A DNA stretch of 56,493 nt from JASDSY01 sp041441465. Its GTDB lineage: Bacteria > Muiribacteriota > UBA9980. Location of the stretch: positions 1 through 56,493 of the forward strand of contig JASDSY010000027.1 of NCBI GenBank assembly GCA_041441465.1, in the 5' to 3' direction. Below the pieces are notes generated by a model, which searched no databases, was not told where the DNA came from, and saw nothing but the letters and a program-made list of their open reading frames with translations. A program made the translations under genes and the position numbers. Below are positions 1-11,016 of this stretch, piece after piece. How positions within the stretch are numbered: the stretch's first letter is position 1; every line of letters begins with the position of its first letter.

Positions 1-738
1 GCCGCCGCCCGATTGTTCATTTTTTTGAAGCTCTTCTTCCATTTTTTTTATTTCTTCGGCTTTGGCATCGTATTCAGATTTTGCCTGCCTGTATTTGCGG
101 CGTTCATCGCTTTCATAGCTCGAAACATTTCCGCCGTCATCTTTGCTGTCGCGTTTTTTGCCCTGCATTGTGGTTTGCAGTTCGGAGAGTTCCTGTTTCG
201 CTTTTTCGATTTTTTCCTTTAATTCGTTATTTTGTGGTTGAGTTGTATTTGAATTATTGGCATCGGGATTAGCCGGATCGCTGTTATTGATTTGCGTATT
301 TTCTCCATTAGTTGCGGCCACTTCATTTGTCGCGTCAGGGTTATTTGCTGTAACCTCAGTGCTTTCGCCGTTTTGAACTCCGACTTCAGATGTATTCATG
401 TTATTTGCTGTATTTTGAGCGTCAGGATTTGCCTGATTAGCCGGGTCGACTGGCTGCTGGCCGTCAGCTGGAGGCTGCGCCTGAGTATTATCGGCAGGCG
501 GATTTTGTGTGTTGTCCGCAGGAGGTTGTTCTGCCGGCGGCTGGTCAGCCGGAGGTTCCGCAGGCGGCATTTCTTCAGGCGGAGGAGTTTCAGCCGGCGG
601 GTCTGCCGGAGGCGGAGCTTCTTCCATTGGCGCCTCATCCTGAGCATATAAAAAAGCGTTATTGACGTACGCTGTATGTGTTAACATGAATATACACGAT
701 ATTGATAGCAATAATAAATATTTTATTAATTTGTTCAT
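1..738 (-). CDS. Secreted Pro/Asn/Gln-rich coiled-coil protein (C-terminus cut by window edge)
   Basis: The minus-strand frame is open from the ATG at 738 to the left edge (246 codons, no stop), so the C-terminus lies outside the window. GGAGGC at 744-749 is a good ribosome binding site and fixes the start. The N-terminus is a Sec signal peptide (MNKLIKYLLLLSISC...), probably cleaved near the YAQDEAP sequence. Next comes about 50 residues of PPA/PPAD/PPAE repeats, then an Asn/Thr/Gln-rich linker with repeated NPDA and ANN motifs. From about residue 170 a charged Lys/Glu-rich segment is predicted to form coiled coil. I recognise no catalytic domain. It reads as an exported structural or spacer protein of the envelope. 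The gene follows the giant lipoprotein gene on the same strand, with a terminator between them. Confidence 0.75.
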   Translation of the reverse strand, partial: MNKLIKYLLLLSISCIFMLTHTAYVNNAFLYAQDEAPMEEAPPPADPPAETPPPEEMPPAEPPADQPPAEQPPADNTQNPPADNTQAQPPADGQQPVDPANQANPDAQNTANNMNTSEVGVQNGESTEVTANNPDATNEVAATNGENTQINNSDPANPDANNSNTTQPQNNELKEKIEKAKQELSELQTTMQGKKRDSKDDGGNVSSYESDERRKYRQAKSEYDAKAEEIKKMEEELQKNEQSGGG

Positions 739-814
739 AATATGCCTCCAAAAAAATAAAAGAAACCTTCTTAATATATTATACAATATTTTTAAGATTT
801 TTGCCATAAAAAAT

Positions 815-848
815 AATAAAGCCGCGATTTTTTATTTCGCGGCTTTTT
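815..848 (-). terminator. Rho-independent terminator after the giant lipoprotein gene
   Basis: Seven-base arms GCCGCGA (821-827) and TCGCGGC (837-843) enclose a T-rich loop. Both sides are T-rich in the outgoing direction, so it could act on either strand. It lies just past the stop codon of the lipoprotein gene. Confidence 0.75.
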
Positions 849-870
849 AATTGATGTAGTATTGCTATTT

Positions 871-3800
871 TTATTCTATATTAAAGAATGTAAATTGTTT
901 TGGGCCTGTACTGCTGTATGGAATATGAGTGTATCCTGAACCATCGCTCGCTGTAATATCAGCTGAAGTACCGTCTGGATCCTTGAATATGCCATTAACA
1001 TTATATGCAGCTCCTAACCCAAATCCCCAATAAATTTGTGGTATTTTTAAGGTTGGATCATTTATATTTTTTGAAAGTTTATTAGTGCTAAATGATTTTC
1101 CTTCAGTGCCAGTAGTGCCGTCAGTATTTGCTAATGGTAAGGTGTTTATGACAACCTTAAATGTTCTTGTTTCTCCTGATTTTATAATGCCGTTTTTGCC
1201 TGTCGGCCATATACAGACCCCAGTTGTATCAAAATCAATGTCAACGCTTTGATGCAAAGTTTTTATGTTTGTTGGATTACTTGCGGTTATGGTTTTTATT
1301 ATAGTGCCATTTTCTATTAATTGTACATTTGTAATATACTTACTCAGATCAACCGCGCTTGAATCATCCATGTAAATTGAGAATTTTATATGGTTTAATA
1401 CAAAATCGCTAAATTTATTATTAGATATAGTTATTTTGCCTATTGGACGTTGATATAATGCGTTTTTCCATGAAAGCTGGTAAGGCAGAATATCGAAATC
1501 CTCAGATGTTGGCGTAACTGTTATTGTAGGTGCCTGGACAGTCCTTTCTGTACCTGTTACTACGCCTGAATAGGTTATTTGTTTTAATGTACCTGATGCG
1601 GCTGATGCGGTTAACGCCGGGTATGACGTATCCTGCGTGTCCGCGAATAATTTTATGCTCTTTCCGACACTTACTGGAGGATTTTTTAAATTTGCCTTTA
1701 CTGCCATATAATATGTTTTGCCGGCGGTAAGTGTATATGATGAAGCCGGGGCGCTTGTTTTTGGCGTAAGTGTAATTATAGACCCTTCTAACTTTGATGA
1801 AAGACTATCAGTGCTTAATCCGCCAAATCTAAATTGAGCTGATTCATTTACAGCATAACTATCATAAAATAATTTATTATAATCTTCATGCATTGTAGCT
1901 ACTATTTTATGTGTAGCGTCAAGTTTTAAATCCGTGCTGCTTCCAATATTTTTAAGTATTATTTTATCTAAATTGACATTTGCGTAGTTTCCTACTTTTA
2001 TTAAAAATACTCCTATAGTGCAATTGTCTATGTTACTCTGCGTTGAGTTAGAGGTTGCCGTTATTCCCGCCCACATAGGTTTATCGGTGCCGTAAAATAA
2101 AGGTGTAAATCCGTTGGCGTTTGATATGGTGAGCGAGCCTACGGCATATAAATTATGTGTATTCCCGTTGATAATTCCCGATTTATTTGCAACGTTAGAG
2201 CTGTCGACTATCGCGTCAAAATCGCCTGAAGCGTAATCTGCGTGTGCTGAATTAGCCTTAATTGTCGTTATAATTCCATTAGTTACAGTCGAAGAAATAT
2301 CCGCTACGAATTTAAATATTTTTGCCTGTGATGTATTCGTTATGCTGCTTGCCGGGATTGTTATATTCAAAGCGTCAGGCAATGCGAATGTTATTTTACC
2401 CGCAGCGGCGGTTACCGTGCATCCGTTGACGCCGTTAGAGTATGTCGTGCCGCCATAAATAAGCGAGACATTAGTTATGTCAGAGCTTAAGTTTGCCGTG
2501 CTTCCGGTGCCTGATTCAAGAACTATTTTATTAACTCTTACGTCGCTATATGCGCCTGCCGCCATTTTAAACTCGAATACTGTTTTTGCGGTATCGCCTC
2601 TGTAATAATCAGCGGCTGTATATGTGCTCGATGACAGGAATTGTACCGAGCTTTCTTTATAATAATGCGTATTGCTTGTTACTGTGTTTGCGCTTGTTAC
2701 GGTTTGAGACGCCGTTACGCTCTGTGCGCTGAAACCTCCGTTTTCTACCGTAAAATAGAAGCTGGAATTATCGTTGCCGGTATCGATTGAACTCATATCA
2801 ATATGTATTGTCACATATTTTGTGGTGCTTTTTGGTATATTTAAGTTTGATGTAAAATTGATAGTGGTGTTGCCATTCGAGTCAAATACCGGTGAATTTG
2901 AAGTCGCTAACGCTGTCGCGGTGCTGTCTTTGACTACGATTTTTGTAATTTTTGAGCTTATAGCGCTGCTTCCGTTAAACTTGAGTATTAATTTATTTAC
3001 GTTAATATCGTCTTTGCTGTCTGCTGTCAGGTCTACGGCCATAACTTTTTGATCCGTAGGTGCCGTATACGATGCGAACGGTCCTTTGAAAGTAGTGCTT
3101 GCCTGATTTTGTGAGGCGTTTATAGAAGCCGTGAATCCGGCAGTTGAAATAGAGTGCGTCGCACCGAGCTGATCATTGCTTGAATTTGTTATTGTTCTGC
3201 CCGAGGTTACACCGGTACCTTCCATACCTGATTTTAACAATTTAGCAGTTACTCCGGTAAGGCTCGTTCCGGCTGCTACGTCGGCTACTACGCTTGCCAG
3301 TATGAAATTAGAACCTGAGGTTTTTGATATTGTTACTACCGGCGCTGATAAATCAAATGTATAGTCTGTCGTATTTCCTTCGGCCGATGCTGATGATGCA
3401 GGAGAGTAGGAATTAGCGCCGATTTTTAACACTAAATTTGAAAAATCACTTGTGCTGCCTGAAACGTTAACTTTAGCTTTGGTTAAAGTTATATTTTCAA
3501 TTTCATTGGAATTTGAAGAAACGTCAGATGAAATTTTGAATATAGCAAGTGTTTCAGTAGTTTTTCCTTTTAATATTGTTTTTGTGGTTGGCGAGCTTGA
3601 ATCAACCGAAGCTGTCAATTTACCGGTTATTAATTCCTGTAATGTGCCGGTGTTGTAATTTATGCTTCCGGTTGAGGTGATTGTTTTTGACGAAGTAACG
3701 CCTGTAGCTTTTACCATACCCGACTGGACCGTAACTTTACATTTGTGTCCTGCGACTGCAGTTGCTTTTAGCGGATTGCCTTCTATAAGTATGGTATCAT

Positions 3801-6800
3801 TAGCGCCTGCGGCTATATTTACTGCCGGAGCTATAGCGAATGTAAGCGTATTACCGCTTCTTGCTACTGTTGCTGCGAGCGGAGTCGTGCTTCCGATTTT
3901 TGTAAGTTTAAATCCAAACGGCGTTGCACTGTCGAAATCGCTTGAAAAATCGGCGCCTTCAATATCAGCTTTTATTTCCGAGATATTTACTGCTTCGTTT
4001 GAAGCCGCGATTTTAACGATTGCCGCGAGGGTATTTGCCGAGCCGATTATTATTTCTTTTGTATCTACAGTTTTAGCGTCGGATACCGCGATCGTGCCCT
4101 GGACGGTTGTCAGGTTATTGCCGGCTGCGGTTCCTGATACTGTGAGTGTTTTGGTCGATGTAACGCCTGTAGCTGAAATATCCGAGGCGTTTTTAATGTT
4201 AAAACTTACCGTATTTCCGGCAGTAGAGCCGGTTGAAATATTCGCCGTTAAAGTAATGCCGAATGATACGCCTTTGGCCAGGTTATTTAAATCAGCGTCA
4301 CCGTTATTTGTGAATGTAATAGAATTATCCGATGCAGAAGTTGATACAGTGCAGCTTAAAGCAGCATTATCACTGCTTCTTCTGAGTTTTACAGATGTCG
4401 AATCTATATCTGTGGTTAAACTTCCATTATTCATGGTAATTTTTATAGAATTCACTTTTGCATTTTCGAAAGTTGGTTTTACATTAAATTTAAATAACGC
4501 AACACCATTTCCGCTGTTAGTATCGCCTATTAATATATTACCGGACGGAGTGGTCGCTTCGGCCAGAGTGTTTAATGTTCCAATTGTAGTTAATGCGTTT
4601 GATTCGACCGTATCGGATGTCGAAATTGTCGCGCTGCTTAATTTTCCGGTACCCTGGATACAGTTTGTCGTATCGAGTTTGAATTTCACAGTGCGGTTGG
4701 CGGTACCGGTAGAGTTAGCTGTTCCGTAAAGCTTGAATTTGCGCGTCTGGCTCGCTGAAAATGCTATTGTATCGCTTGTTGAATATACTCCGGCGGCATG
4801 GGCTAAAGTGTGATAAGCGCCGTTTTCATCGTCTAAAAGACGCATATTTATTAAATCGCCGGTATCGGTTGCCGTGCCGCTTAAATTAAATTTGCACGAA
4901 TTAACGTCAATGTCTTCACCTTCGCTTGCCGTTACAGAGAACACTGCGAAAAGTTTTTCGGTGTCGTCCGGCGTGAAATTTGAAATTGCCGGAGTTGACG
5001 AATCAAGTTTGACTGATAATGTATTGCTGCCGATCAAATATTTTGTGCCCTGTATTGACGCCTGAGAGCTGATCGTGACAGGAAGTGTTCCTGATTCGGC
5101 GGTTTTAGCTGTTATGTTAGAAGGTTTCAATTCAAATTGTAACGTTTTCTGCCCTGCCGCGTTTGACGGTATGTCGCCTAATACTTTGAAATTTTTTGTT
5201 GTGCCTTTACCTATTACAAGCTGCATCTGCTCGAATATATACTCGCCGGAACCCGCTTTGCCGCTTGTTATAACTGTATTTGATTCGTCCAGCAGTCTTA
5301 AATTGCTTATTTCGCTGTCAACGACGCCGGTTCCTTTGTTTGTAATCTTGAGTGAGCTGATAATTACATTTTCGACACTGTCAGCCGCGCTTGCGCTTCT
5401 GTCATTCTTTAAGCTGAATCCGAGAACTGTTATATCGCTGGTGCCGCGGCTTTTTGAAATTGTAGAAGCCGGAGTATTTGAGCTTGGCGAATCGTTTTCA
5501 AGAGTCAATCTGCCTATATCGAATGTAGCAATATTCGTTGAAAGTGCCGAAGCCGGCGTAGCGGTTACCGTACTCTGATATAGCGCGCTTACTGCTGTGA
5601 TGTCGCTGCCCGGAGTTGTTTTTAAACGCACTTCTCCTGTAAATAAGGCGTTTGCCGTTACATAAACTTCGAAATTAAGCTTGTTTGTGCCGTTACCCGC
5701 CGGAGGCGCTATAGAGTAATTAAGGTTTGTAAATGTCATGGCGTCAGTCGTCGGATTTGTAACCGAGTATGTTGTATTTAAAGAATCTTTCATCACTATT
5801 TCGACTTTTGAAATAGCGCTTAATGAAAGCGGTTTTGTTACTGTTGTATCGCGGTTAAGTTTAATCGATGATATTTTGACTGAATCGTTATGTGTAGCGT
5901 CTTTTGTATTTACTAAACTGAAAACGCCGACAAGCTGTCTTGACTTAGCTGGATAAATCGCGGCAGCCGGCATTGTTGAGGCTACTTCGACCGACAATGA
6001 GCCAGGTTTTGCCGAATCCGCGGCGACAGTCTGTTCTGCTGAATAAGCGAAATTTCCTTTACTGTCAGTTGAACCGACAATATAATAAACTGCCTTGTCG
6101 TAATCTGTGCCTGATATTTTTAATGAATAAGCATTTGTGTTTTTGTTAACACTGATTGTAGAGTTTGAATTATTATATGTTAAATCATATGGGCCGCCAG
6201 ATGTATAACCTAATTTTATTTCATTTGAGTCGCATAATTTGTTATCGGTTTGCCATGAAATTATGATGTTTCTTTTGATTTTATTGTTTTCTGAATAAAT
6301 TTCAGCAGGCGTTCCCGTTATATTGACAATATTAGGTTTGGTGGTATCGGCGCCTTTTGAAATTGTCATTTTATTGCCGAATGCCGTACCGGTTGATTTT
6401 ATGGTTTTTTGTGATGTAGCGCCGCGGCCTGTTATATCATTTATGTTTTCTATTCCGAACGAAAGTTCGTTGCCGGACGGTGCGCTCGAATAGTTCGCTT
6501 TTGCTGATAATGTTATTGTAAGATAATTGTTTTTGGTAATTGTTATCTGGTTTCCAGCCGGTGTTATAGTAAATATTTTGCTGCTGTTATTAGGCGCATT
6601 AATAGTTACCGGAGCTGTTGTATCGATCTGAACCGATGTCGGGTCGATATCTAGCAAACTGCCGGTCAGGCTTATTTTCATTTCATTGATAATGATATCT
6701 TCAACGCTGTCGGCGATGATGTCAAATTTCATGAATTGCTTTAAATTGCCGTCGAGTATGTTTGAAGCAGCCGGGTTTGTCGAACTTAGTTTTACGCTTA

Positions 6801-9800
6801 AAGCGCCGTTTACAAAACCTATTTCCTGTCCGGTAATGCTTCCGGTGCCGGTCAGCGTTTTTCCTGATACCGCGCCTACAGCAGTTAATAACGTAGAATC
6901 GGTGTATAATTTTACTGTCGAGCCTGAGTTGGCGTTAGCCTGCACATTTCCTGTAATTGTGCATATTGTCGAGCCGGTCGATGTTATTAAAAGCGGTGAT
7001 GAGCCGAAGTCGATCGTCAAACTCGTCTGCGTGGTTGTCCTCGATACCGTTATTGTTGCGGCTTTTTCTGTCAAGCCCGCGCCGGTTTTGAATTTGAAGT
7101 TATCTATATCCTGGCCTGCGCCTAATGTGGCTGAGCCGTATTGCTTGACTATGATTTTTGAAACGTTATAATTGTTGTTTGTGTTCGCGTCGAGCTTGAA
7201 ACTTAATAACGGCACATCTGACGCGCTTCCGATAACCGCCGTGCCTGCGATCGGTATTGTAGTATCCGTCGAAAGTTTGATATATTCCTGTATTACGCTT
7301 AAAGTGTTTCCTTCGACAGTTTCTGATGTTTTATAAATCTGCGTCGAACTCTGTACCGATATACCGTCGGCTAATATTGAGAATTTAGCGTTATTTCCGG
7401 CGACAGCGCTTGACGAGATATTTCCGACAAGCCAGAATGTGACTCCAGCCGCGCTTGATTTCGAGATCAGCGTATCGGCTGAGTAATTCGATATGCTGAA
7501 ATTTAAAGTGCTGCTTAATGTCGGATTAATTGCGATTTCTTTTGACGTATCGGCGTTTATTACTTTAAGGTTTTCTAAAGCGCTGTAGTTTCCTGTAAAT
7601 TTGAAATTCAAATTTTTGACGTTTACATCTTCGCCCGTCGCTATTATTCTGAATTTTAAAAATGTAACTGCCTGGGCTCCGACAAGCACGTCGCCTAAAG
7701 TTTGAGGTGTTACGGCTGATAATGCTACCTGTCCGACTATTGAATGCTGGTAGCCTACAGCTTCGCCGGATTTCTGATCAGCTGTTAATGCGGCGGCTGT
7801 TCTCGAACCTGTAGCTGTAATGTCGGTTTGCGCGTTAAGAAGACTTACTTTAATCGTTTTGCTGACATTTCCTGAATTTATATTTCCGCTTACGTATAAT
7901 TTTTTTGAGCTGCTTTTTGGAACGGTCACAATACCAGCGCCTGCTGTTGTTTCAGTTGCGGTATATGTCGTTGCGCTGAAACTTCCGGTAAGAGGCAGAG
8001 TGTTATTTTGCTCGTCGCGGATTTTAATATCGGTATTGCCAAATACCGTGCCGCCCTGAAAATCTAATTTTAATGAATTGATTTTTAAGTCTTCCGAGCT
8101 TCCGGCGGTTAATGTAATGACCGTAAATGTTTTATCCTGATCGCCTTCTTTAAAAATTTGCGATACAGGAGAGTCATTTGAAAGCGCGGCTATAAGCGAA
8201 GTATCGCCTATTATGTGTGTCAGGCCGGCTATCGGGTTCGCGTTCGGCGCTACATAATTTACAGTTACCGGCATTCCTGAATATGTGCCTTTGCCTTCTA
8301 CATAACTGTTTTCTACCTGTAATTTTACATAATTGCCGCCGGTCGCGCCAGCCTGTATGTCCGCTACGATCGAAAGCGTTTTGCTGCTGCCCTTTGCTAT
8401 TTTTAAAAGTTTTGTCTGTGATTGGAATATGATGCTTGTTCCTGATACTTCGCCGACCGCTATCGAATTAATTCCGTCATAAAGTCTTAATGTCGAATAG
8501 TCTTTTTGCGAATTGGCCATTTTATCGCTTCCTATTATAGCGGAAGCGATCTGGCTTATCTGAATTTTTACGACATCTATATCCTCATAATTTGACTTGA
8601 GGTCAAACGTCAGTAAGCCGACGTCTTTTTGTCCGAAATTAACAGGTTTGGCGCTGTTAGGGTCTGCAGATGTTCCGCTTAAATCAAGACTGCCTATGCC
8701 GACGGAATGCGCGTTTGAAGTGAATGCTGAAAGCGCTCCGACGTTGAGGTAGATATTTTCCTGGACGTTTCCCGGCGTATCGCTGGAATAAACATCGCCT
8801 GTCGCCGTTATCATGCTCGATGATGAAATTTTAAACTGGACATTTTTGTTTATTGCCAGTTCGTTTAAAAGTACGTTTATATTAAGATAAATTGAGCTGC
8901 CTTTTGGAATTACAAGTTTCGGACTGTCAAAATTTATGGCTATATCAGAACTTACTACATTTGAAGCTGTCCATGTGTTTACGCCGTCGGTGACTGTAAA
9001 TGTCTTGATGCCGTTATAAGGAATTGTACCGGTCTGAGTAAATGTAATCTTGCTTATGGTTACGATTTCTTCAGTTGAACCGTCGATTTTTAAACGCCAT
9101 ATATTCGAGTTTTGACCCGGTGAAATCTGGCTTGCTGCAGGGTTATCGGCGGCTATTGAAAAATTGAGCTGCGTTCCCGGCGTCGCCGTCTTAAAGCTGC
9201 ATTCCATTGTCGTGCCTATATTCCCAGATGCGTCTTCGGATGCGGCCCTGTAATAATATGTTTTATTAGGGTCAAGTCCGGTAAGCTTAACTACTTTTGG
9301 ATCATTCGAAAGCTCGGCTTGAACGATATCGGAAACTTTAGCGTATGTAAATTTCGGTCTCGGCGGATTATAAGTGCTGTCGTATGTCAATGTTGGAATT
9401 GAAATATTTCCGTAGTAAATACGCCCGTTAGTGCCGCTGCGGTCGTCAGTGGCATTCCATGTTATTGTGGCTTCTTTGGCTTTTATGCTGGAAGCTGCAG
9501 GTATAGTAATAACAGGCGCCGAAGTGTCAGGCGAAAGGTCGGTGGTTATCGTGAGCGGTCCTTCGGTTGAAGTTAAATTTTTATTCAGATTATTTTTTGC
9601 TATTATATAAACTTTATAAGTTTGGCCCGGTGTTAAATCAGGTACCGTTATTTCAAAGCTTGTGCGCGGCCCTATCTCGCTGCCGTCGCTCGGGTATTTT
9701 ACAACTGTCGGGTCGGAAGTCGTGCTGTACGAAAGCTGGCCGTATGCCGTTGTGTTTGTTGAAAATGTAACGGTTATCGAATTATGTGTTTTGCGATAAG

Positions 9801-10959
9801 TATAATTTGAGCTTATTGACGGCGGTTTATTCGAAACCGAGTTAGGATCGAGCGTTTCAAAGTTATAATCAGTGCTTGTCACACGGTTTAAATATTGGTC
9901 CGTTGCCGTTATTTTAAAATGATATATAGTTTTCGGCGAAAGGTTATTTAAAACAATTTCCTGTGTAGTTATCAGTGACGTTGTCGTTACCGTCGAGCCG
10001 TAGCTTGTATTTATACCATAATCGATAAGGCATGTGCTGGGTACGCTGGTCGCGAATTTGATTGTAACTTTAGATACTTCTGTGACGTATTCAGGCGCGG
10101 TTATGGTGAAAGTTCCCTTTAATGAGAAATTAATGTTGGTGACTGAATACCCTGAAGATACCTCTACATTTTTTGAAGCGGTCTCGAAATTAGCTTTAGA
10201 TACTTCAATGGTAAATGAACCTGCGGTGAGGTCGGTAAATTGATAGTAACCGTTTGAATCTGTAGTTGCCGTTCTCGTGATTGTGCCGTTATATGCTTTA
10301 ACCTGCGCTCCGCTTATTAAAGAGCCGGTCGCGCTCGAAACTTTTCCTGAAAGGTAAACAAATGGTACCTGGACCTTATTTGTAAGTTTTTCACGGATAT
10401 ATTTGTCGCCTGTGTTTGTGTTTACTTCGACAATTATGAGACGGTTTTCATTTACTGTGACATTGACGTCGAGTTCGACATTAACATTGGATTCTGATTT
10501 TGATATTATTAATTTTTTTTGGCCAAGATAACTGGTTTCGTTCTGGCCGACTTCGAATCTATAATAGCCGCGTACGTCAGTTTTAACGGCTTTATTTGTG
10601 CCTGAAAGAATTACTATGGCGTCTGAAAGAGGAACATATCCTGTTGTTGTGGGTATTTCACCGGCTTTTAATACGGCGGTATTTACTGCCGCGGATTTTG
10701 TCACGGCTACTTCAGCCGGCGTCGTAAGCGACGGGCTTATAAGCCTTCCGCTGTTTACTTTCGGCGCAGCGTTAGTCGTTGCCGGAACATATATGTATCC
10801 TTCGATAACGCTTACTGTCGGACCGGAATCTATTACCGAGGAGCTTTGCGAACCGCCGCCCCCGCCGCCGCAGCCAATTGTTACAGCTATTATAAAAAAT
10901 AAGAAACCAAAAATAGCAAGTAATGATGCGCTCAAACGTCTGTTTGTCGATGAAATCAT
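871..10959 (-). CDS. Giant modular surface lipoprotein (about 3,362 aa)
   Basis: The frame can start at a GTG at 10974, but I prefer the ATG at 10959: the run GTGGGGGT sits about 8 bases ahead of it as a ribosome binding site, and the signal peptide then starts MISSTNRR. The hydrophobic stretch ends in a lipobox-like TIGC with Cys30, followed by poly-Gly, so this is a probable lipoprotein. Two carboxypeptidase-regulatory-like (peptidase-associated) folds follow (about residues 85-130 and 200-285), then about four fibronectin-III-like domains to about 620. The rest is about 16 modules of around 150 residues. Each starts like 'LSV..SS.PA', has a core 'F.I.A..EDI.IN.IK...G', and ends in a 'TATG..SGKT' linker. 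One extra FnIII-like unit interrupts the series near the middle. No enzyme domain is seen. The likely role is a long extracellular fibre, adhesin or surface layer part; this is inference from architecture. Its length and repeats could make it prone to misassembly. Confidence 0.8.
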   Translation of the reverse strand: MISSTNRRLSASLLAIFGFLFFIIAVTIGCGGGGGGSQSSSVIDSGPTVSVIEGYIYVPATTNAAPKVNSGRLISPSLTTPAEVAVTKSAAVNTAVLKAGEIPTTTGYVPLSDAIVILSGTNKAVKTDVRGYYRFEVGQNETSYLGQKKLIISKSESNVNVELDVNVTVNENRLIIVEVNTNTGDKYIREKLTNKVQVPFVYLSGKVSSATGSLISGAQVKAYNGTITRTATTDSNGYYQFTDLTAGSFTIEVSKANFETASKNVEVSSGYSVTNINFSLKGTFTITAPEYVTEVSKVTIKFATSVPSTCLIDYGINTSYGSTVTTTSLITTQEIVLNNLSPKTIYHFKITATDQYLNRVTSTDYNFETLDPNSVSNKPPSISSNYTYRKTHNSITVTFSTNTTAYGQLSYSTTSDPTVVKYPSDGSEIGPRTSFEITVPDLTPGQTYKVYIIAKNNLNKNLTSTEGPLTITTDLSPDTSAPVITIPAASSIKAKEATITWNATDDRSGTNGRIYYGNISIPTLTYDSTYNPPRPKFTYAKVSDIVQAELSNDPKVVKLTGLDPNKTYYYRAASEDASGNIGTTMECSFKTATPGTQLNFSIAADNPAASQISPGQNSNIWRLKIDGSTEEIVTISKITFTQTGTIPYNGIKTFTVTDGVNTWTASNVVSSDIAINFDSPKLVIPKGSSIYLNINVLLNELAINKNVQFKISSSSMITATGDVYSSDTPGNVQENIYLNVGALSAFTSNAHSVGIGSLDLSGTSADPNSAKPVNFGQKDVGLLTFDLKSNYEDIDVVKIQISQIASAIIGSDKMANSQKDYSTLRLYDGINSIAVGEVSGTSIIFQSQTKLLKIAKGSSKTLSIVADIQAGATGGNYVKLQVENSYVEGKGTYSGMPVTVNYVAPNANPIAGLTHIIGDTSLIAALSNDSPVSQIFKEGDQDKTFTVITLTAGSSEDLKINSLKLDFQGGTVFGNTDIKIRDEQNNTLPLTGSFSATTYTATETTAGAGIVTVPKSSSKKLYVSGNINSGNVSKTIKVSLLNAQTDITATGSRTAAALTADQKSGEAVGYQHSIVGQVALSAVTPQTLGDVLVGAQAVTFLKFRIIATGEDVNVKNLNFKFTGNYSALENLKVINADTSKEIAINPTLSSTLNFSISNYSADTLISKSSAAGVTFWLVGNISSSAVAGNNAKFSILADGISVQSSTQIYKTSETVEGNTLSVIQEYIKLSTDTTIPIAGTAVIGSASDVPLLSFKLDANTNNNYNVSKIIVKQYGSATLGAGQDIDNFKFKTGAGLTEKAATITVSRTTTQTSLTIDFGSSPLLITSTGSTICTITGNVQANANSGSTVKLYTDSTLLTAVGAVSGKTLTGTGSITGQEIGFVNGALSVKLSSTNPAASNILDGNLKQFMKFDIIADSVEDIIINEMKISLTGSLLDIDPTSVQIDTTAPVTINAPNNSSKIFTITPAGNQITITKNNYLTITLSAKANYSSAPSGNELSFGIENINDITGRGATSQKTIKSTGTAFGNKMTISKGADTTKPNIVNITGTPAEIYSENNKIKRNIIISWQTDNKLCDSNEIKLGYTSGGPYDLTYNNSNSTISVNKNTNAYSLKISGTDYDKAVYYIVGSTDSKGNFAYSAEQTVAADSAKPGSLSVEVASTMPAAAIYPAKSRQLVGVFSLVNTKDATHNDSVKISSIKLNRDTTVTKPLSLSAISKVEIVMKDSLNTTYSVTNPTTDAMTFTNLNYSIAPPAGNGTNKLNFEVYVTANALFTGEVRLKTTPGSDITAVSALYQSTVTATPASALSTNIATFDIGRLTLENDSPSSNTPASTISKSRGTSDITVLGFSLKNDRSASAADSVENVIISSLKITNKGTGVVDSEISNLRLLDESNTVITSGKAGSGEYIFEQMQLVIGKGTTKNFKVLGDIPSNAAGQKTLQFELKPSNITAKTAESGTLPVTISSQASIQGTKYLIGSNTLSVKLDSSTPAISNFTPDDTEKLFAVFSVTASEGEDIDVNSCKFNLSGTATDTGDLINMRLLDDENGAYHTLAHAAGVYSTSDTIAFSASQTRKFKLYGTANSTGTANRTVKFKLDTTNCIQGTGKLSSATISTSDTVESNALTTIGTLNTLAEATTPSGNILIGDTNSGNGVALFKFNVKPTFENAKVNSIKITMNNGSLTTDIDSTSVKLRRSSDNAALSCTVSTSASDNSITFTNNGDADLNNLAKGVSFGITLTANISTGSTAGNTVSFNIKNASDISATGVTSTKTLTVSGTAAGNNLTTVQGTIAVSDAKTVDTKEIIIGSANTLAAIVKIAASNEAVNISEIKADIEGADFSSDFDSATPFGFKLTKIGSTTPLAATVARSGNTLTFAIAPAVNIAAGANDTILIEGNPLKATAVAGHKCKVTVQSGMVKATGVTSSKTITSTGSINYNTGTLQELITGKLTASVDSSSPTTKTILKGKTTETLAIFKISSDVSSNSNEIENITLTKAKVNVSGSTSDFSNLVLKIGANSYSPASSASAEGNTTDYTFDLSAPVVTISKTSGSNFILASVVADVAAGTSLTGVTAKLLKSGMEGTGVTSGRTITNSSNDQLGATHSISTAGFTASINASQNQASTTFKGPFASYTAPTDQKVMAVDLTADSKDDINVNKLILKFNGSSAISSKITKIVVKDSTATALATSNSPVFDSNGNTTINFTSNLNIPKSTTKYVTIHIDMSSIDTGNDNSSFYFTVENGGFSAQSVTASQTVTSANTVTSNTHYYKESSVQFLSSSTYTAADYYRGDTAKTVFEFKMAAGAYSDVRVNKIVLESGTGSTANLSSDITNVSLIYGGTTYSNGVNGCTVTAAAGKITFALPDALNITIPASSITNTSQAKIFKFVADISSTVTNGIITTIKANSAHADYASGDFDAIVDSSNVANKSGIINGNTHNLYAVGSLTISNANGFTPLFYGTDKPMWAGITATSNSTQSNIDNCTIGVFLIKVGNYANVNLDKIILKNIGSSTDLKLDATHKIVATMHEDYNKLFYDSYAVNESAQFRFGGLSTDSLSSKLEGSIITLTPKTSAPASSYTLTAGKTYYMAVKANLKNPPVSVGKSIKLFADTQDTSYPALTASAASGTLKQITYSGVVTGTERTVQAPTITVTPTSEDFDILPYQLSWKNALYQRPIGKITISNNKFSDFVLNHIKFSIYMDDSSAVDLSKYITNVQLIENGTIIKTITASNPTNIKTLHQSVDIDFDTTGVCIWPTGKNGIIKSGETRTFKVVINTLPLANTDGTTGTEGKSFSTNKLSKNINDPTLKIPQIYWGFGLGAAYNVNGIFKDPDGTSADITASDGSGYTHIPYSSTGPKQFTFFNIE

Positions 10960-11016
10960 TGAGTAAACCCCCACTCATATATTTTTATATATTTTTTACT
11001 GTTGATGTGCCGAATT

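Noticed and set aside
3662..4729. Long plus-strand open frame (355 codons) inside the giant lipoprotein gene
   Set aside because: It mirrors the repeated Thr/Ser/Ala codons of the real gene on the other strand. It has no ribosome binding site and its translation is low-complexity hydrophobic.
10772..10978. ATG-started 68-codon frame at the start of the giant lipoprotein gene
   Set aside because: It is the other frame of the lipoprotein signal peptide region; the lipobox and the ribosome binding site spacing belong to the ATG at 10959.
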